Positions 37,584-46,746 are shown, counted from the stretch's first letter. The stretch: DNA of 64,000 nt from an uncultured Bacteroidales bacterium (GCA_902779085.1 CACYZY010000006.1:84415-148414); one strand, 5' to 3'. Numbers and translations: made by a program. The notes: generated by a model from the letters alone, not told the origin.

Positions 37584-39083
37584 ATGAATTTCACGAGAAG
37601 AAATTTTATGAAAACAGGAGCAGCCGCCGTAGCAGGTTTTACAATTGCTCCTAATGTGATTCTGGGTAAGACCAATGGTCATGTGCCCCCTAGTGATCAA
37701 ATTAACATTGCAGGTATCGGTTTCGGTAGCCAAGGTGGTGGTGACTTGCAGAATATTGCAGATCCGGATGCTCCTGTAAAGCGTTCTGGCGCTGGTAGCA
37801 TGGCGTATGTACCTCGTCAGCCATACGCAGGTATTCAACCTCAACGTCAGCAGCGTCGTGCTTCTGACAGCATTGTTCAGATGGGTGATGCAGGTCGTGA
37901 GCCTATTCACCACGCAAATATCTATGCGTTGTGCGATGTTGATACTGAGTATGCAGCTCATATCTTCAATGCTTACTACAAGGCTAAGAGATATACTGAT
38001 TTCCGTGAAATGATTGAGAAGGAGAAGGATATAGACGGTGTATTGATTGGAACTCCTGACCACACACACGCTATTATTGCTGCAACAGCTATGAAAGCGG
38101 GTAAGGCTGTGTTCGTTGAGAAGCCGATGGCAAAGACTATCAAAGAAGTTCGCTACTTGGCTGAATTGGCTAAGAAGACCGGTGTTGTTACTCAGATGGG
38201 TAACCAGGGGCACAACATTGAAGGTACCTACCAGACAGTTGAGTGGATCCGTAGTGGTGTTATCGGTAACGTTTCAGAGGTTCACATGTGGTCAAACCGT
38301 CCTATGTGGAGACAAGGTTACTTTGAGCGCCCTGCAGGACAGGCTATTCCTCAAAATCTGGATTATGACTTGTGGTTAGGCCCAGCTCCTGAGAAGCCTT
38401 ATAACCCAGCTGTGCTGCACTTCTCTTGGCGTGGTCTGTGGGACTATGGTACGGGTGCTATGGGTGATATGGGTGCACACACCTTCGATGCTCCTATCTG
38501 GGCATTAGGACTGGGAATGCCTGATAAAATCATGGCTACTACCACTCCTTATAATAATGAGTTTTTACCACAGGCAGAGGCTGTGAAGTATCACTTCCCA
38601 GCTCGTGAGGTTGATTCATTGGATGGCAAGAAGAAGATCAAGATGCCTGAATGTGTTGTTACTTGGACCGACGGTGGTATCAAGCCATATCGTCCATTTG
38701 AACTGGAGAATGGTCGTGCTCTACGCGAGTGCCTCTATGTGGGTGACAAGGGTATGATGATGCATGGTACTCACGGTGCAAGTCCTGAGCTTGTCCCTAA
38801 TCGTCCTAATTTCAAGGAACCAGCTAAAGTGCTCACTCGTCCGAAGAACATTTACGTTGATTGGGTTGAGGCTATCAAGGAAGGTCGCAAGGCTGCCAAC
38901 GACTTCGAGATCTCTGCTAAGTTGACTGAAATCATGTTGCTGACCAATATTGCTGTTGCTGCTCAAAATACCAACATTACCTTGGAATATGATGCTGCTA
39001 ACATGCGTATCACCAACCTTGAGGAAGCTAACAACTACTTCCACTACGAATATCGTAAAGGTTGGGAACTTCCAGCAATCTAA
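37584..39083 (+). CDS. Tat-exported Gfo/Idh/MocA family oxidoreductase (copy 1)
   Basis: 499 residues beginning with a twin-arginine signal (TRRNFMKTGAAAVAGFTIAP), so the folded protein with its NAD(P) cofactor is exported. Rossmann part starts near IAGIGFGSQGGG; family motifs include LIGTPDHTHAIIA, VFVEKPMAKTIKEVRYL and TQMGNQGHNIEGT, then a C-terminal Gfo/Idh/MocA domain (DYGTGAMGDMGAHTFDAPIWA). Substrate is presumably a sugar or polyol. A GH109-type NAD-dependent glycosidase is an alternative because it shares the fold. Closely similar to the next gene (tandem duplication). Confidence 0.88.
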   Translation: MNFTRRNFMKTGAAAVAGFTIAPNVILGKTNGHVPPSDQINIAGIGFGSQGGGDLQNIADPDAPVKRSGAGSMAYVPRQPYAGIQPQRQQRRASDSIVQMGDAGREPIHHANIYALCDVDTEYAAHIFNAYYKAKRYTDFREMIEKEKDIDGVLIGTPDHTHAIIAATAMKAGKAVFVEKPMAKTIKEVRYLAELAKKTGVVTQMGNQGHNIEGTYQTVEWIRSGVIGNVSEVHMWSNRPMWRQGYFERPAGQAIPQNLDYDLWLGPAPEKPYNPAVLHFSWRGLWDYGTGAMGDMGAHTFDAPIWALGLGMPDKIMATTTPYNNEFLPQAEAVKYHFPAREVDSLDGKKKIKMPECVVTWTDGGIKPYRPFELENGRALRECLYVGDKGMMMHGTHGASPELVPNRPNFKEPAKVLTRPKNIYVDWVEAIKEGRKAANDFEISAKLTEIMLLTNIAVAAQNTNITLEYDAANMRITNLEEANNYFHYEYRKGWELPAI

Positions 39084-39103
39084 ATCATTGATTTTTAATC
39101 GTT

Positions 39104-39136
39104 ACTGCCTCTCTTTTGAAAGGGAGGCAGTTTTTT
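39104..39136 (+). terminator. Terminator after oxidoreductase copy 1
   Basis: Arms ACTGCCTC (39104-39111) and GAGGCAGT (39124-39131), 12-base loop, then T-run to 39136. Confidence 0.85.
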
Positions 39137-39310
39137 TATATAATAATGGATTATTCAACATGCTTTAAGGCAGTAAAGGCTTTTTACTTTTTTGAGGATC
39201 TTTTTTAGTTAAATATCGAAGAAAAAGCATAACGTATTAAAATAATTCTTATATTTACACGGAATTTTACCTTTAAAGAATCATTGTTTCATTTAATATA
39301 TAGAATTATT

Positions 39311-40792
39311 ATGAACGTTACTCGTAGAAACTTTTTGAAGACTGGAGCAGCTGCTGTTGCAGGTTTTACAATTGCTCCAAACATCATCTTGGGTAAGTCT
39401 CATGGTCACATGGCTCCAAGTGATCTTCCTAACATCGCAGCTGTAGGTGTTGGTAGTCAGGGTGGTGGTGATATCCAGAATATCGCTGACCCAGATGAGA
39501 AGATTGGCAGAAGACCTAATCCAGATCGTAAGTACGGTGGTTGGGTGTCTCCTAACTTCGCTGGTTTGCGTCCTGAAAGAAGAATGGTAGATCAGGGTGT
39601 GCAGATGGGTGATGCAGGCAAGCAGCCTATCCATCATGCAAACATGTATGCACTTTGCGACGTTGACCTTGACTATGCTGGCCACATCATGGCTGGTTAT
39701 CCAAAGGCTAAGAAGTATCAGGACTTCCGCAAGATGCTGGATGACTGTGGTAAGGAAATTGATGGTGTATTGATCGGTACTCCTGACCATACCCACGCTA
39801 TTATCGCTGCTTATGCTATGTTGCAAGGCAAGGCTGTGTTCGTAGAGAAGCCTATGGCAAAGACTATCGAGGAGGTACGTTACCTACGCGACTTGGCAAA
39901 GAAGACTGGCGTTGTTACTCAGATGGGTAACCAGGGTCACAACATTGAAGGTACTTATCAGACTGTTGAGTGGATCCGTAGCGGCGCCATTGGCGATGTA
40001 ACTGAGGTTCACATGTGGTCTGACCGTCCTGTATGGCGCCAGGGTGATTATCAGCGTCCTGAGGGTGAGGCTATTCCTAAGAACTTAGATTATGATTTGT
40101 GGTTAGGTCCGGCTCCTCTGAAACCTTATAACCACCAGACTACTCACTTCGCATGGCGTGGTATGTGGGATTATGGTACAGGTGCTATGGGTGATATGGG
40201 TGCTCACACCTTCGATGCTCCTATTTGGGCATTAGGTCTGGGTATGCCTGATAAGATCCAGGCTACTACTACTCCGTTCAACGATGAATATCTGCCTATC
40301 ACTGAGCTTTGCCAATATCACTTCCCAGCTCGTACTGTTGATGGAAAGAAGATGCCTGAGGTTAATGTTTACTGGACTGATGGTGGTATCAAGCTGTCTC
40401 GTCCAAAGGAATTGGAAGCTAACCGTCAGTTGAAGGAGTGCTTGTACATTGGTACTAAGGGCATGTTAATGCATGGTACTCACGGTGCATCTCCAGAGTT
40501 TATCCCAGCTCGTCCAGGATGGAAGGAACCGGAAAAGACCTTGAAGCGTCCAAAGAATATCTATGTTGACTGGGTCGAGGCAATAAAGGAGAAGCGTCAG
40601 GCTGCTAACAATTTCGATGTAGCTGCTAAACTAACCGAGATTATGTTGCTGACCAACATCGCTGTATTGTCACAGCAGCGTCACATCACGCTGGAGTACG
40701 ATGCCAACAAGATGCAGATTACTAACCTGCCTGAGGCTAACCAATTCTTCCGTCGTGAATATCGCCATGGATGGGAACTGCCTAAGTTCTAA
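39311..40792 (+). CDS. Tat-exported Gfo/Idh/MocA family oxidoreductase (copy 2)
   Basis: 493 residues from the ATG at 39311; twin-arginine signal TRRNFLKTGAAAVAGFTIAP. Same motifs as copy 1 (LIGTPDHTHAIIA, VFVEKPMAKTIEEVRYL, QMGNQGHNIEGTYQTVEWI, YGTGAMGDMGAHTFDAPIWA). Differences cluster in residues 60-90 and around 330-350 (copy 1 carries a longer VDSLDGKKKIKMPE segment). Each copy has its own upstream region with TATATTTAC and its own terminator, so they can be regulated separately. Probably paralogues with different substrate range. Confidence 0.88.
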   Translation: MNVTRRNFLKTGAAAVAGFTIAPNIILGKSHGHMAPSDLPNIAAVGVGSQGGGDIQNIADPDEKIGRRPNPDRKYGGWVSPNFAGLRPERRMVDQGVQMGDAGKQPIHHANMYALCDVDLDYAGHIMAGYPKAKKYQDFRKMLDDCGKEIDGVLIGTPDHTHAIIAAYAMLQGKAVFVEKPMAKTIEEVRYLRDLAKKTGVVTQMGNQGHNIEGTYQTVEWIRSGAIGDVTEVHMWSDRPVWRQGDYQRPEGEAIPKNLDYDLWLGPAPLKPYNHQTTHFAWRGMWDYGTGAMGDMGAHTFDAPIWALGLGMPDKIQATTTPFNDEYLPITELCQYHFPARTVDGKKMPEVNVYWTDGGIKLSRPKELEANRQLKECLYIGTKGMLMHGTHGASPEFIPARPGWKEPEKTLKRPKNIYVDWVEAIKEKRQAANNFDVAAKLTEIMLLTNIAVLSQQRHITLEYDANKMQITNLPEANQFFRREYRHGWELPKF

Positions 40793-40814
40793 TCTTAGAT
40801 ATAGATGTAATAAA

Positions 40815-40840
40815 GAAGGTAGCCCACTCGGGCTACCTTC
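40815..40840. terminator. Bidirectional terminator between convergent genes
   Basis: Perfect stem GAAGGTAGCCC / GGGCTACCTTC with loop ACTC, T-rich on the plus side (TCTTTTT). Confidence 0.88.
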
Positions 40841-40845
40841 TCTTT

Positions 40846-41235
40846 TTATAGTTTCTCGCAAAATTCTATGGTTTCTTTATTCGGACCTTCAATTTTGAAG
40901 TACTTGATACCTCGCTCCCAGTAGGGCAGTTTATGAATAGGCGAGTCGCATATATGGAAACCTTTTGATTTTACCAATTCATACAATCCCTCAATATTTT
41001 TCACATCAATGGCTATATGCTCAAACGAGCCTGCGTGCATGGCTGCTGGCTCTTTGTCATAAGTTTCTATCTGCAAATTGCCAAATTGCATGAATGCTAC
41101 CTGTTGCCCGTTGTCGTTGGTACGCTGATAAACCATTTCAAAACCCAAGGATTGATAAAAATTGATGGTCTTGTTTATGTCCAGCGTAGGAATCCCAATA
41201 TGCTGAAGTCCCGTGCAGAAATCCTTAACGTCCAT
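40846..41235 (-). CDS. VOC/glyoxalase-fold protein
   Basis: 129 residues. Two beta-alpha-beta3 units of the vicinal oxygen chelate fold: LQHIGIPTLDINKTINFYQSLGF near the start with the first metal-ligand type His, and HIAIDVKNIEGLYELVKSKGF in the second half, ending with YFKIEGPNKETIEFCEKL where the Glu ligand is expected. Lactoylglutathione-lyase-like, but substrate unknown. Its start overlaps the end of the preceding gene by one base, so it is the last gene of a three-gene unit. Confidence 0.88.
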   Translation of the reverse strand: MDVKDFCTGLQHIGIPTLDINKTINFYQSLGFEMVYQRTNDNGQQVAFMQFGNLQIETYDKEPAAMHAGSFEHIAIDVKNIEGLYELVKSKGFHICDSPIHKLPYWERGIKYFKIEGPNKETIEFCEKL

Positions 41236-41609
41236 TACTCAAGTGCTTTTTTCCAGTCCTCGAAGAGGGCGCTTTCTTTTTTATTTTCTACGCAGTCAGC
41301 ATTGATGACATTGGTTACAAACTGACTAAGCGTTACTTTTATAACGCCTTGCTCTGCAGGGTTGAAGTAGCTTAGTAAATCTTTTGTCTCATTTACGATA
41401 TCTTCCAGCTTGTATTGTTTTTGCAGTGAACTTTCCAATTCAGCCTTAACATCGTCAACAGGACCTATGGCAGCCAGTTTGTCAATAAAACCCTCTATGA
41501 AATTCTTCTCACGCACATCATATTTCCCATCGGCGTGTGCAAAAAACAGACCTGTCTTGGCTACAAGCCAAATAACTTTCTCAATAGGTTTGGTATCCAT
41601 AATTGTCAT
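41235..41609 (-). CDS. TerB-like small helical protein
   Basis: 124 residues, mostly helical and acidic. The segment KTGLFFAHADGKYDVREKNFIEGFI, with an acidic DGKYD loop, resembles the metal-binding helix pair of TerB/DjlA-like proteins; similarity is weak and the call is tentative. Middle gene of a chain in which each start overlaps the previous stop (4 bp upstream, 1 bp downstream), so all three proteins are made together. Confidence 0.6.
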   Translation of the reverse strand: MTIMDTKPIEKVIWLVAKTGLFFAHADGKYDVREKNFIEGFIDKLAAIGPVDDVKAELESSLQKQYKLEDIVNETKDLLSYFNPAEQGVIKVTLSQFVTNVINADCVENKKESALFEDWKKALE

Positions 41610-42139
41610 TGTTTAGCGCTACCGAAAGCATTTGATGCCATTCCGATAACAGAAATTACACTTTGGGCTATTTCGCCGATATTCGCATTGGATAAGTCTC
41701 CTGCCAAGCCTCCACTTGGTTGAGAACCGCCCAACAATGCACCTAAGATAGTACCGAGGTCTATACCTCCGCCTTTACCTGCAGCAGCACCTAAGACACT
41801 TCCTAAATCAATGCCGCCTTTTCCTGCAGCGCCACCTAAAATGCTACCTAAGTCTATCCCACCTTTACCTGTCGCTGCACCTACGATGCTGCCCAAGTCG
41901 ATGCCACCCTTACTCTCGTTGCTTGCCGGTACCCCATTGATGGTATCCAGTTCTTTTGAGATGTCAATGCCTTTGCGTGCGGGTTGCCGCGTTGTTGGCT
42001 TGTTGGTAGTTGTTGGCTTTTTGGTAACCTGCTGGTTTGTCTGTCCACCTAACACTTGGCCTAAGATGTCGCCCAGTGCTCCACTGGCAGAGCCGCCAGA
42101 TGTGACAGAATTCAGAATATTACCTAATAGATCTCCCAT
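41606..42139 (-). CDS. Glycine-rich repeat protein, unknown (DUF937-like repeats)
   Basis: 177 residues. N-terminal LLGNILNSVTSGGSASGALGD and a Thr/Lys-rich linker, then four tandem copies of a 16-17-residue unit KGGIDLGSxxGxAxGK (about 83-145), and a C-terminal helical part (NIGEIAQSVISVIGMASNAFG). The repeat resembles the DUF937/YidB-type GGxDLGxxLGxLxG pattern. The lack of a signal peptide indicates a cytosolic protein. First gene of the three-gene unit with the TerB-like and VOC genes. Function unknown. Confidence 0.65.
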   Translation of the reverse strand: MGDLLGNILNSVTSGGSASGALGDILGQVLGGQTNQQVTKKPTTTNKPTTRQPARKGIDISKELDTINGVPASNESKGGIDLGSIVGAATGKGGIDLGSILGGAAGKGGIDLGSVLGAAAGKGGGIDLGTILGALLGGSQPSGGLAGDLSNANIGEIAQSVISVIGMASNAFGSAKQ

Positions 42140-42225
42140 AATAAACCCTTAATTTAAGATGAAACATATTCGACCTTAAATTTACACCTATTTATTTATT
42201 TATGAAAGAAAAGGATTCTTTTTAT

Positions 42226-43350
42226 TCAAAAATCTTTAAGGTTTTCGTCATCCCCTTGAAAGAAATGTTCCTCTTTACTACGCTTAAGATAACCTTCTGC
42301 AGCCTCTATCCAACGTTTGTATCTATCAGGATTGCTACTTTTCTGTGCATTGTTGATAAACATCTGGAAATGTTTATCTGCGTTGGCCCTGTCATGAATA
42401 ATAGAGTAGAGGTAGGCAATGTGATAGATGTCTGTCAGACGCTCTGGCTTGTAGGTCAAAGAACGTTTGAAATCTTCAATTGCCTCCTCAAACTTCAGTA
42501 AGCGAATTTGGGCGTTTGCACGGGTGTTATAAAGTGACCACATCAGTGTCTCGTCAGGTAGTATTTTTTCTATGGCCTGTGAAATGACATTTACTCCTTC
42601 GCGCTCATTTCCGTTTAGTTTCGATGCCACAATACCATATTGCGCCAAAATATACTGATTCTTATAACGATCTTTGCGAGCTGCTACTTTCAGACATTCA
42701 TATGCTTGCCACAAACTATCTACACGAGCAAAAGCCAAACCCATGTAATAATTGGTAGTGGTAGAGTTGTCTCCGGCATCACGGAGTTTTCTGTATTCAT
42801 CAAGTGATTCTTCATAGTTCTCCGTTTGATAGAGTAGATAAGCTTTCAGACCATTCACGGCCATATTCTCATTGTCGTAGATACAGAAATCATCTAATAC
42901 TACAAGTGCAGAGTCAAGCATATCTCTATCTTCATAATTCTTGGCCAAGTTGATGATATTATTGGCATTCTCAATATTCTTTTTGGCAATAATCTTTTCA
43001 TACACTAAGGCCGAGTCTGCATTATTCAGTTTCTCATGACTTTTAGCTATCAGTACTAAGTCGGCCTCTAAGCTATCCCTTTTCAATAGTTCTTGACTAA
43101 TATTAATACTCTTCCGGTAAATGCCTCGGTCATAATACACGCTGGCGATGTCTCGTTTAATGCTGTCGGAAGGATGCAGTTCGTATGCCTGTTCCAACAG
43201 TTGCAGAGCTTTCTTGTTATTAGAAGCGTCTTTATACTTTATGCCCTGCTGATAGACAGTCAGCCAATCGTTTCCTTGAACAGTGCCTTGTCCCCATGCG
43301 ATGGAGATACTCCACCATATCAAAAATATGTAAATCAGTGTTTTCCTCAT
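42226..43350 (-). CDS. Exported tetratricopeptide-repeat protein
   Basis: 374 residues with signal peptide (MRKTLIYIFLIWWSISIAWGQ). Several TPR units follow: around KKALQLLEQAYELHPSD (about 44-60), NYEESLDEYRKLRDAGDNS, and AQIRLLKFEEAIEDFKRS (about 280-298). TPRs mediate protein contacts; no catalytic motif. Lies 10 bp after a DUF6624 gene on the same strand; both are exported and share repeat-like helices, so they may work together (inference). Confidence 0.82.
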   Translation of the reverse strand: MRKTLIYIFLIWWSISIAWGQGTVQGNDWLTVYQQGIKYKDASNNKKALQLLEQAYELHPSDSIKRDIASVYYDRGIYRKSINISQELLKRDSLEADLVLIAKSHEKLNNADSALVYEKIIAKKNIENANNIINLAKNYEDRDMLDSALVVLDDFCIYDNENMAVNGLKAYLLYQTENYEESLDEYRKLRDAGDNSTTTNYYMGLAFARVDSLWQAYECLKVAARKDRYKNQYILAQYGIVASKLNGNEREGVNVISQAIEKILPDETLMWSLYNTRANAQIRLLKFEEAIEDFKRSLTYKPERLTDIYHIAYLYSIIHDRANADKHFQMFINNAQKSSNPDRYKRWIEAAEGYLKRSKEEHFFQGDDENLKDF

Positions 43351-43360
43351 TGTAATATCA

Positions 43361-44293
43361 TTATCTGTATATTCTCATCTTCCTCAGATAGTCTTTCAAA
43401 GGTTCCATACCCATTTCACTTCGCCACTCATCGACTTTGGATTCGTCAAGCAATTGGTAAAGTCTTGAATTGCCAAATTCGTCTTCTTCAATCTGTGAAC
43501 CATATCGTTGAGGTTTCCCTTCAAACATATTGATTCTATCCTCCATCATGGCTACACTTTCTTTGGCTATGTCACCCCTCTGTGCAGCTTCTCGAAACAA
43601 AGGTAAGTATTTCTTCTGAATATTTATGTCTGAATGTTGTATAACAGCCCAGAAGGTACCAACCGCATTGCCCACTTTATCGCTACCTACGAACCCTCTG
43701 GAGTCTAAAATCTTGCATATTTGCTCTTGGTTGAGTTTATCTACTCGTTGCATTTCGTGTAAGGCTTCTGCTTCTGCTATTGAGTCGTGTGGCTGACGGT
43801 TGTGTGCTGCAAGGAAAACTATCCTCACCTCTTGGTCAGTCTTCATAATCATCTGAAGTCTGCGGCGCAAAGGCTTGTCGAAGTTTGCCTCTATACGATG
43901 TTTTCTTAAGTTGAGGCTGTCTATCAAAATATGCCATCGGCTGTCATCGTGTAAAGAAATGAGGTCTTCATCGTTGGCGATGTTATCTGAATACCAGTCC
44001 TTTTCTCTTTCTAATTTTGTGTAGAGTCTGCTGAACGCAGTCTCTATATCGTCAGCGAGAGCAGCAGCACAAGCTCCGTTATATAGATGAATGGGCTGAA
44101 TGAAATCTTTCATTTCTAAAGCCTTGCCGAATGTCTCGCTTGACGCTTCATATTCTCCAACCATATACAATGAGTCTGCCTTTGTGGTTAGTTCTACATA
44201 CTCCCTGCTATATTGAGCAATCGCCCATGAAGGAAGCATTAGTTGAATGAGAGTCAAGAGTGTCTTTAAATTAACCATAATTGAAATGTTCAT
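43361..44293 (-). CDS. Exported DUF6624-family protein with TPR-like N-terminus
   Basis: 310 residues from the upstream ATG; an internal ATG at 44278 gives a neater signal peptide (MVNLKTLLTLIQLMLPSWAI) and a longer mRNA leader, so either may be used. The N-terminal part has one or two TPR-like helices (GEYEASSETFGKALEM). The C-terminal half shows the DUF6624 landmarks: DQEVRIVFL, LNQEQICKILDSRGFVG, TFWAVIQHSDINIQKKYLPL and KPQRYGSQI. Biochemical role of DUF6624 is unknown. First gene of a two-gene unit with a strong promoter. Confidence 0.8.
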   Translation of the reverse strand: MNISIMVNLKTLLTLIQLMLPSWAIAQYSREYVELTTKADSLYMVGEYEASSETFGKALEMKDFIQPIHLYNGACAAALADDIETAFSRLYTKLEREKDWYSDNIANDEDLISLHDDSRWHILIDSLNLRKHRIEANFDKPLRRRLQMIMKTDQEVRIVFLAAHNRQPHDSIAEAEALHEMQRVDKLNQEQICKILDSRGFVGSDKVGNAVGTFWAVIQHSDINIQKKYLPLFREAAQRGDIAKESVAMMEDRINMFEGKPQRYGSQIEEDEFGNSRLYQLLDESKVDEWRSEMGMEPLKDYLRKMRIYR

Positions 44294-44306
44294 TTGTTTT
44301 ATTATG

Positions 44307-44337
44307 CAAACTTACGAACATTTCGTAATAGTGCAAA
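44307..44337 (-). promoter_or_regulatory. Sigma-ABfrA promoter of the DUF6624-TPR unit
   Basis: Minus strand TTTG at 44337-44334, 19-bp spacer, TAAGTTTG at 44314-44307. Confidence 0.85.
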
Positions 44338-44383
44338 TGATTAGCCGTTAATTATCGTTAACTGTGGAATTGACGATGCTTGA

Positions 44384-46408
44384 TCACAAGTTAATGCTTT
44401 TTTTTATCTGAAGCGCCCTCGTTGCATTAAACACAGCTAGGACGGTTACGCCTACATCGGCAAAAACAGCCATCCACATAGTTGCCCATCCAAAGGTCGC
44501 TAATAGCAAAACGGCAATCTTTACTCCAATGGCAAAGCCCACATTTTGGCGAGCTATGCAGATTGTGCGACGTGCTATGTGTATGGCGAGTGCTACCTTT
44601 GAAGGTTTGTCATCCATCAGTACTACGTCTGCTGCTTCGATGGCGGCATCACTCCCCAAACCACCCATAGCGATGCCTACATCGGCACGTGCCAACACAG
44701 GAGCATCGTTGATGCCATCACCCACAAAGGCCAGAGCCATGCCGTCACCCTTCTCCTGAAGCAACTTTTCTACGATGATTACCTTATCATTGGGCAACAA
44801 TTCTGCATGGTATTCGGCAAGTTGTAACTTCTTTGCCACATCTTCACCTACTTCCTTTCTGTCACCCGTCAGCATCACTGTTCGAGGCACGCCTAGTGAT
44901 TTCAGCAGTTGAATAGCTGAAATACTGTCTTCTTTAATTTTATCATTAATAACTATATGTCCTGCATACACACCATTGATGGCCACATGAATAATGGTTC
45001 CTACATGGTGGCAATCGTGCCACTTGGCACCAACGGCATCCATCATCTTTGTGTTGCCCACGCAAACCACATCATTGCCCACCTTTGCACGGATTCCCTG
45101 TCCTGCAATTTCTTCTGTTTCACTTACCACACATCCATCTGTTGCTTCGTCAGGGAAAGCATCTCGTAAAGCTGCCCCGATGGGATGGGTAGTGAAATGT
45201 TCCACATGAGCCGCTAAATGCAACAAGTGGTGCTCATCGTACATATCTGGATGAACTACTTCGACGGCAAATTGCCCGTGAGTGAGTGTCCCAGTCTTGT
45301 CGAATACCACAGTATCAATTTTCGAGAGCATGTCCATGTAGTTGGCTCCCTTAATGAGAATGCCTTTACGAGATGCCCCTCCAATGCCTCCAAAGAAAGT
45401 GAGTGGTACACTAATGACCAATGCGCATGGACAAGACACCACCAAGAACATCAAGGCGCGATAAAGCCAGGTGGGGAAGGCTTCTGCAAAATCGCCAGAG
45501 AATAATGGTGGCAACAACGCTAAAGCGATGGCAGCAAAGACAACGATAGGAGTATAGATTCTCGCAAACTTAGTGATAAAGGTTTCACTTTTCGATTTCC
45601 GTTCTGTTGCATGTTCCACTAAGTTGATGATTTTAGCCACTGTACTCTCGCCAAAGCTCTTAGTAGTACGAACTTGTATCATACCACTTAGATTTATACA
45701 CCCTGATATCACCTCATCACCCTCTGTCAAGTCTCGAGGCATACTCTCTCCCGTCAGTGCTACCGTATTCAGCGATGAATGTCCAGCGGTAATAAAGCCA
45801 TCCAATGGAACCTTCTCTCCAGGTTTAATGACAATCACCTCACCAACGCTCACCTTTTCAGGACTTACATCCTCCTGCTTGTCGTCTCGAATCACATGGG
45901 CAATGTCTGGTCGGATGTCCATCAGGTGTGCAATGCTTTCGCGACTTTTTCCTTCGGCATAGCCCTCAAAGAGTTCGCCTACTTGGAAGAACAGCATTAC
46001 GAATACTGCCTCGGGGAACTGAGTCTCGGCTCCAGGCAGGAAACCGATGCACAGAGCTCCGATGGTGGCTATAGCCATCAAGAAATGTTCATTGAAAGCG
46101 TCACCTTCACATATCCCTTCCCAAGCTTCTTCTAAAGTCTCATGCCCAATTAATAAAAATGGTATAAGGTATATAAGGAGCAATTGCCAGGTATGAAACT
46201 GGAACTTATGCTCAATATAGACAGCAGCTACAAGCAGCAGACTGGTGACGATAATCAGAGCTAACTGTTTCTTGAGGTCATGCTCCTCATGCTCGTGGTG
46301 ATGTTCGTGCTCATGACGATGCTCATGTATACAACATGAATCGCAACCATCTTCATGGCTGTGTTTGTGATGATGTTCATGTAAAGAATTTGCCATACTC
46401 TTGTGCAT
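44384..46408 (-). CDS. Heavy-metal P1B-type ATPase, ZntA-like (Zn/Cd/Pb export)
   Basis: 674 residues. A His-rich cytosolic tail (residues about 10-45, with HEHHHKHSHEDGCDSCC) replaces the usual metal-binding domain. Membrane part with the metal-site SCPCALVI, phosphorylation motif DKTGTLT, TGES actuator motif (ALTGESMPR), ATP-site HP dipeptide (THPIGAAL) and hinge GDGINDAPVLARADVGIAMG. The last membrane pair has Lys in VKIAVLL and Asp in FADVGVTVL, the ZntA-type combination for divalent Zn/Cd/Pb. An internal start (46396, MANSL) is also possible. The inverted repeat upstream (46444-46462) is a candidate metalloregulator site. Confidence 0.93.
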   Translation of the reverse strand: MHKSMANSLHEHHHKHSHEDGCDSCCIHEHRHEHEHHHEHEEHDLKKQLALIIVTSLLLVAAVYIEHKFQFHTWQLLLIYLIPFLLIGHETLEEAWEGICEGDAFNEHFLMAIATIGALCIGFLPGAETQFPEAVFVMLFFQVGELFEGYAEGKSRESIAHLMDIRPDIAHVIRDDKQEDVSPEKVSVGEVIVIKPGEKVPLDGFITAGHSSLNTVALTGESMPRDLTEGDEVISGCINLSGMIQVRTTKSFGESTVAKIINLVEHATERKSKSETFITKFARIYTPIVVFAAIALALLPPLFSGDFAEAFPTWLYRALMFLVVSCPCALVISVPLTFFGGIGGASRKGILIKGANYMDMLSKIDTVVFDKTGTLTHGQFAVEVVHPDMYDEHHLLHLAAHVEHFTTHPIGAALRDAFPDEATDGCVVSETEEIAGQGIRAKVGNDVVCVGNTKMMDAVGAKWHDCHHVGTIIHVAINGVYAGHIVINDKIKEDSISAIQLLKSLGVPRTVMLTGDRKEVGEDVAKKLQLAEYHAELLPNDKVIIVEKLLQEKGDGMALAFVGDGINDAPVLARADVGIAMGGLGSDAAIEAADVVLMDDKPSKVALAIHIARRTICIARQNVGFAIGVKIAVLLLATFGWATMWMAVFADVGVTVLAVFNATRALQIKKSINL

Positions 46409-46425
46409 TTTAAAATTTTACGCTA

Positions 46426-46462
46426 CAAAAGTATGGCAAATGTTTTGCAACTGGGTTGCAAA
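46426..46462 (-). promoter_or_regulatory. -7 box plus inverted-repeat operator upstream of the ZntA-like gene
   Basis: TACTTTTG on the minus strand (46433-46426). No TTTG -33 box; instead the perfect inverted repeat TTTGCAA-ctggg-TTGCAAA (46444-46462) covers the place where the -33 region would lie. A metal-responsive regulator is the obvious candidate ligand, but this is inference. Confidence 0.55.
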
Positions 46463-46479
46463 TTCTCAATCCTGTTTTA

Positions 46480-46716
46480 TTACTTGAACAAAGAAGCAAT
46501 CCAGAGCACCAAGATAGCACCAATAGTACCTGTACCAATCTCTCCAATAATGCCACCCCAGTCGATACCTAACATTCCAAAGAGCCAGCTACCAACGGCA
46601 CCACCAACAATACCTAAAAGCAAGTTGATCAAAATGCCGAAGCCTCCACCTTTCATAATCTTGCCTGCCAAGAAACCGCAGACACATCCAATAATAATAC
46701 TAATAATAATTCCCAT
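46480..46716 (-). CDS. GlsB/YeaQ/YmgE family small membrane protein
   Basis: 78 residues, nearly all membrane: three helices with the glycine-rich pattern of the family (GCVCGFLAGKIMKGGGFGIL, LLGIVGGAVGSWLFGMLGI, GTIGAILVLWIASLFK). These proteins accumulate under general stress in many bacteria; mechanism unknown. It is the last gene before the convergent-free gap upstream of the ZntA-like gene and lies 30 bp after the sigma-factor operon, so it may be co-transcribed with it. Confidence 0.88.
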   Translation of the reverse strand: MGIIISIIIGCVCGFLAGKIMKGGGFGILINLLLGIVGGAVGSWLFGMLGIDWGGIIGEIGTGTIGAILVLWIASLFK

Positions 46717-46746
46717 AATTGTATAGATTTAATGGTTCAACAATCA

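Noticed and set aside
37584-40792. Calling the tandem oxidoreductases GH109 glycosidases
   Set aside because: They share the fold, but I cannot identify GH109-specific residues; kept as an alternative only.
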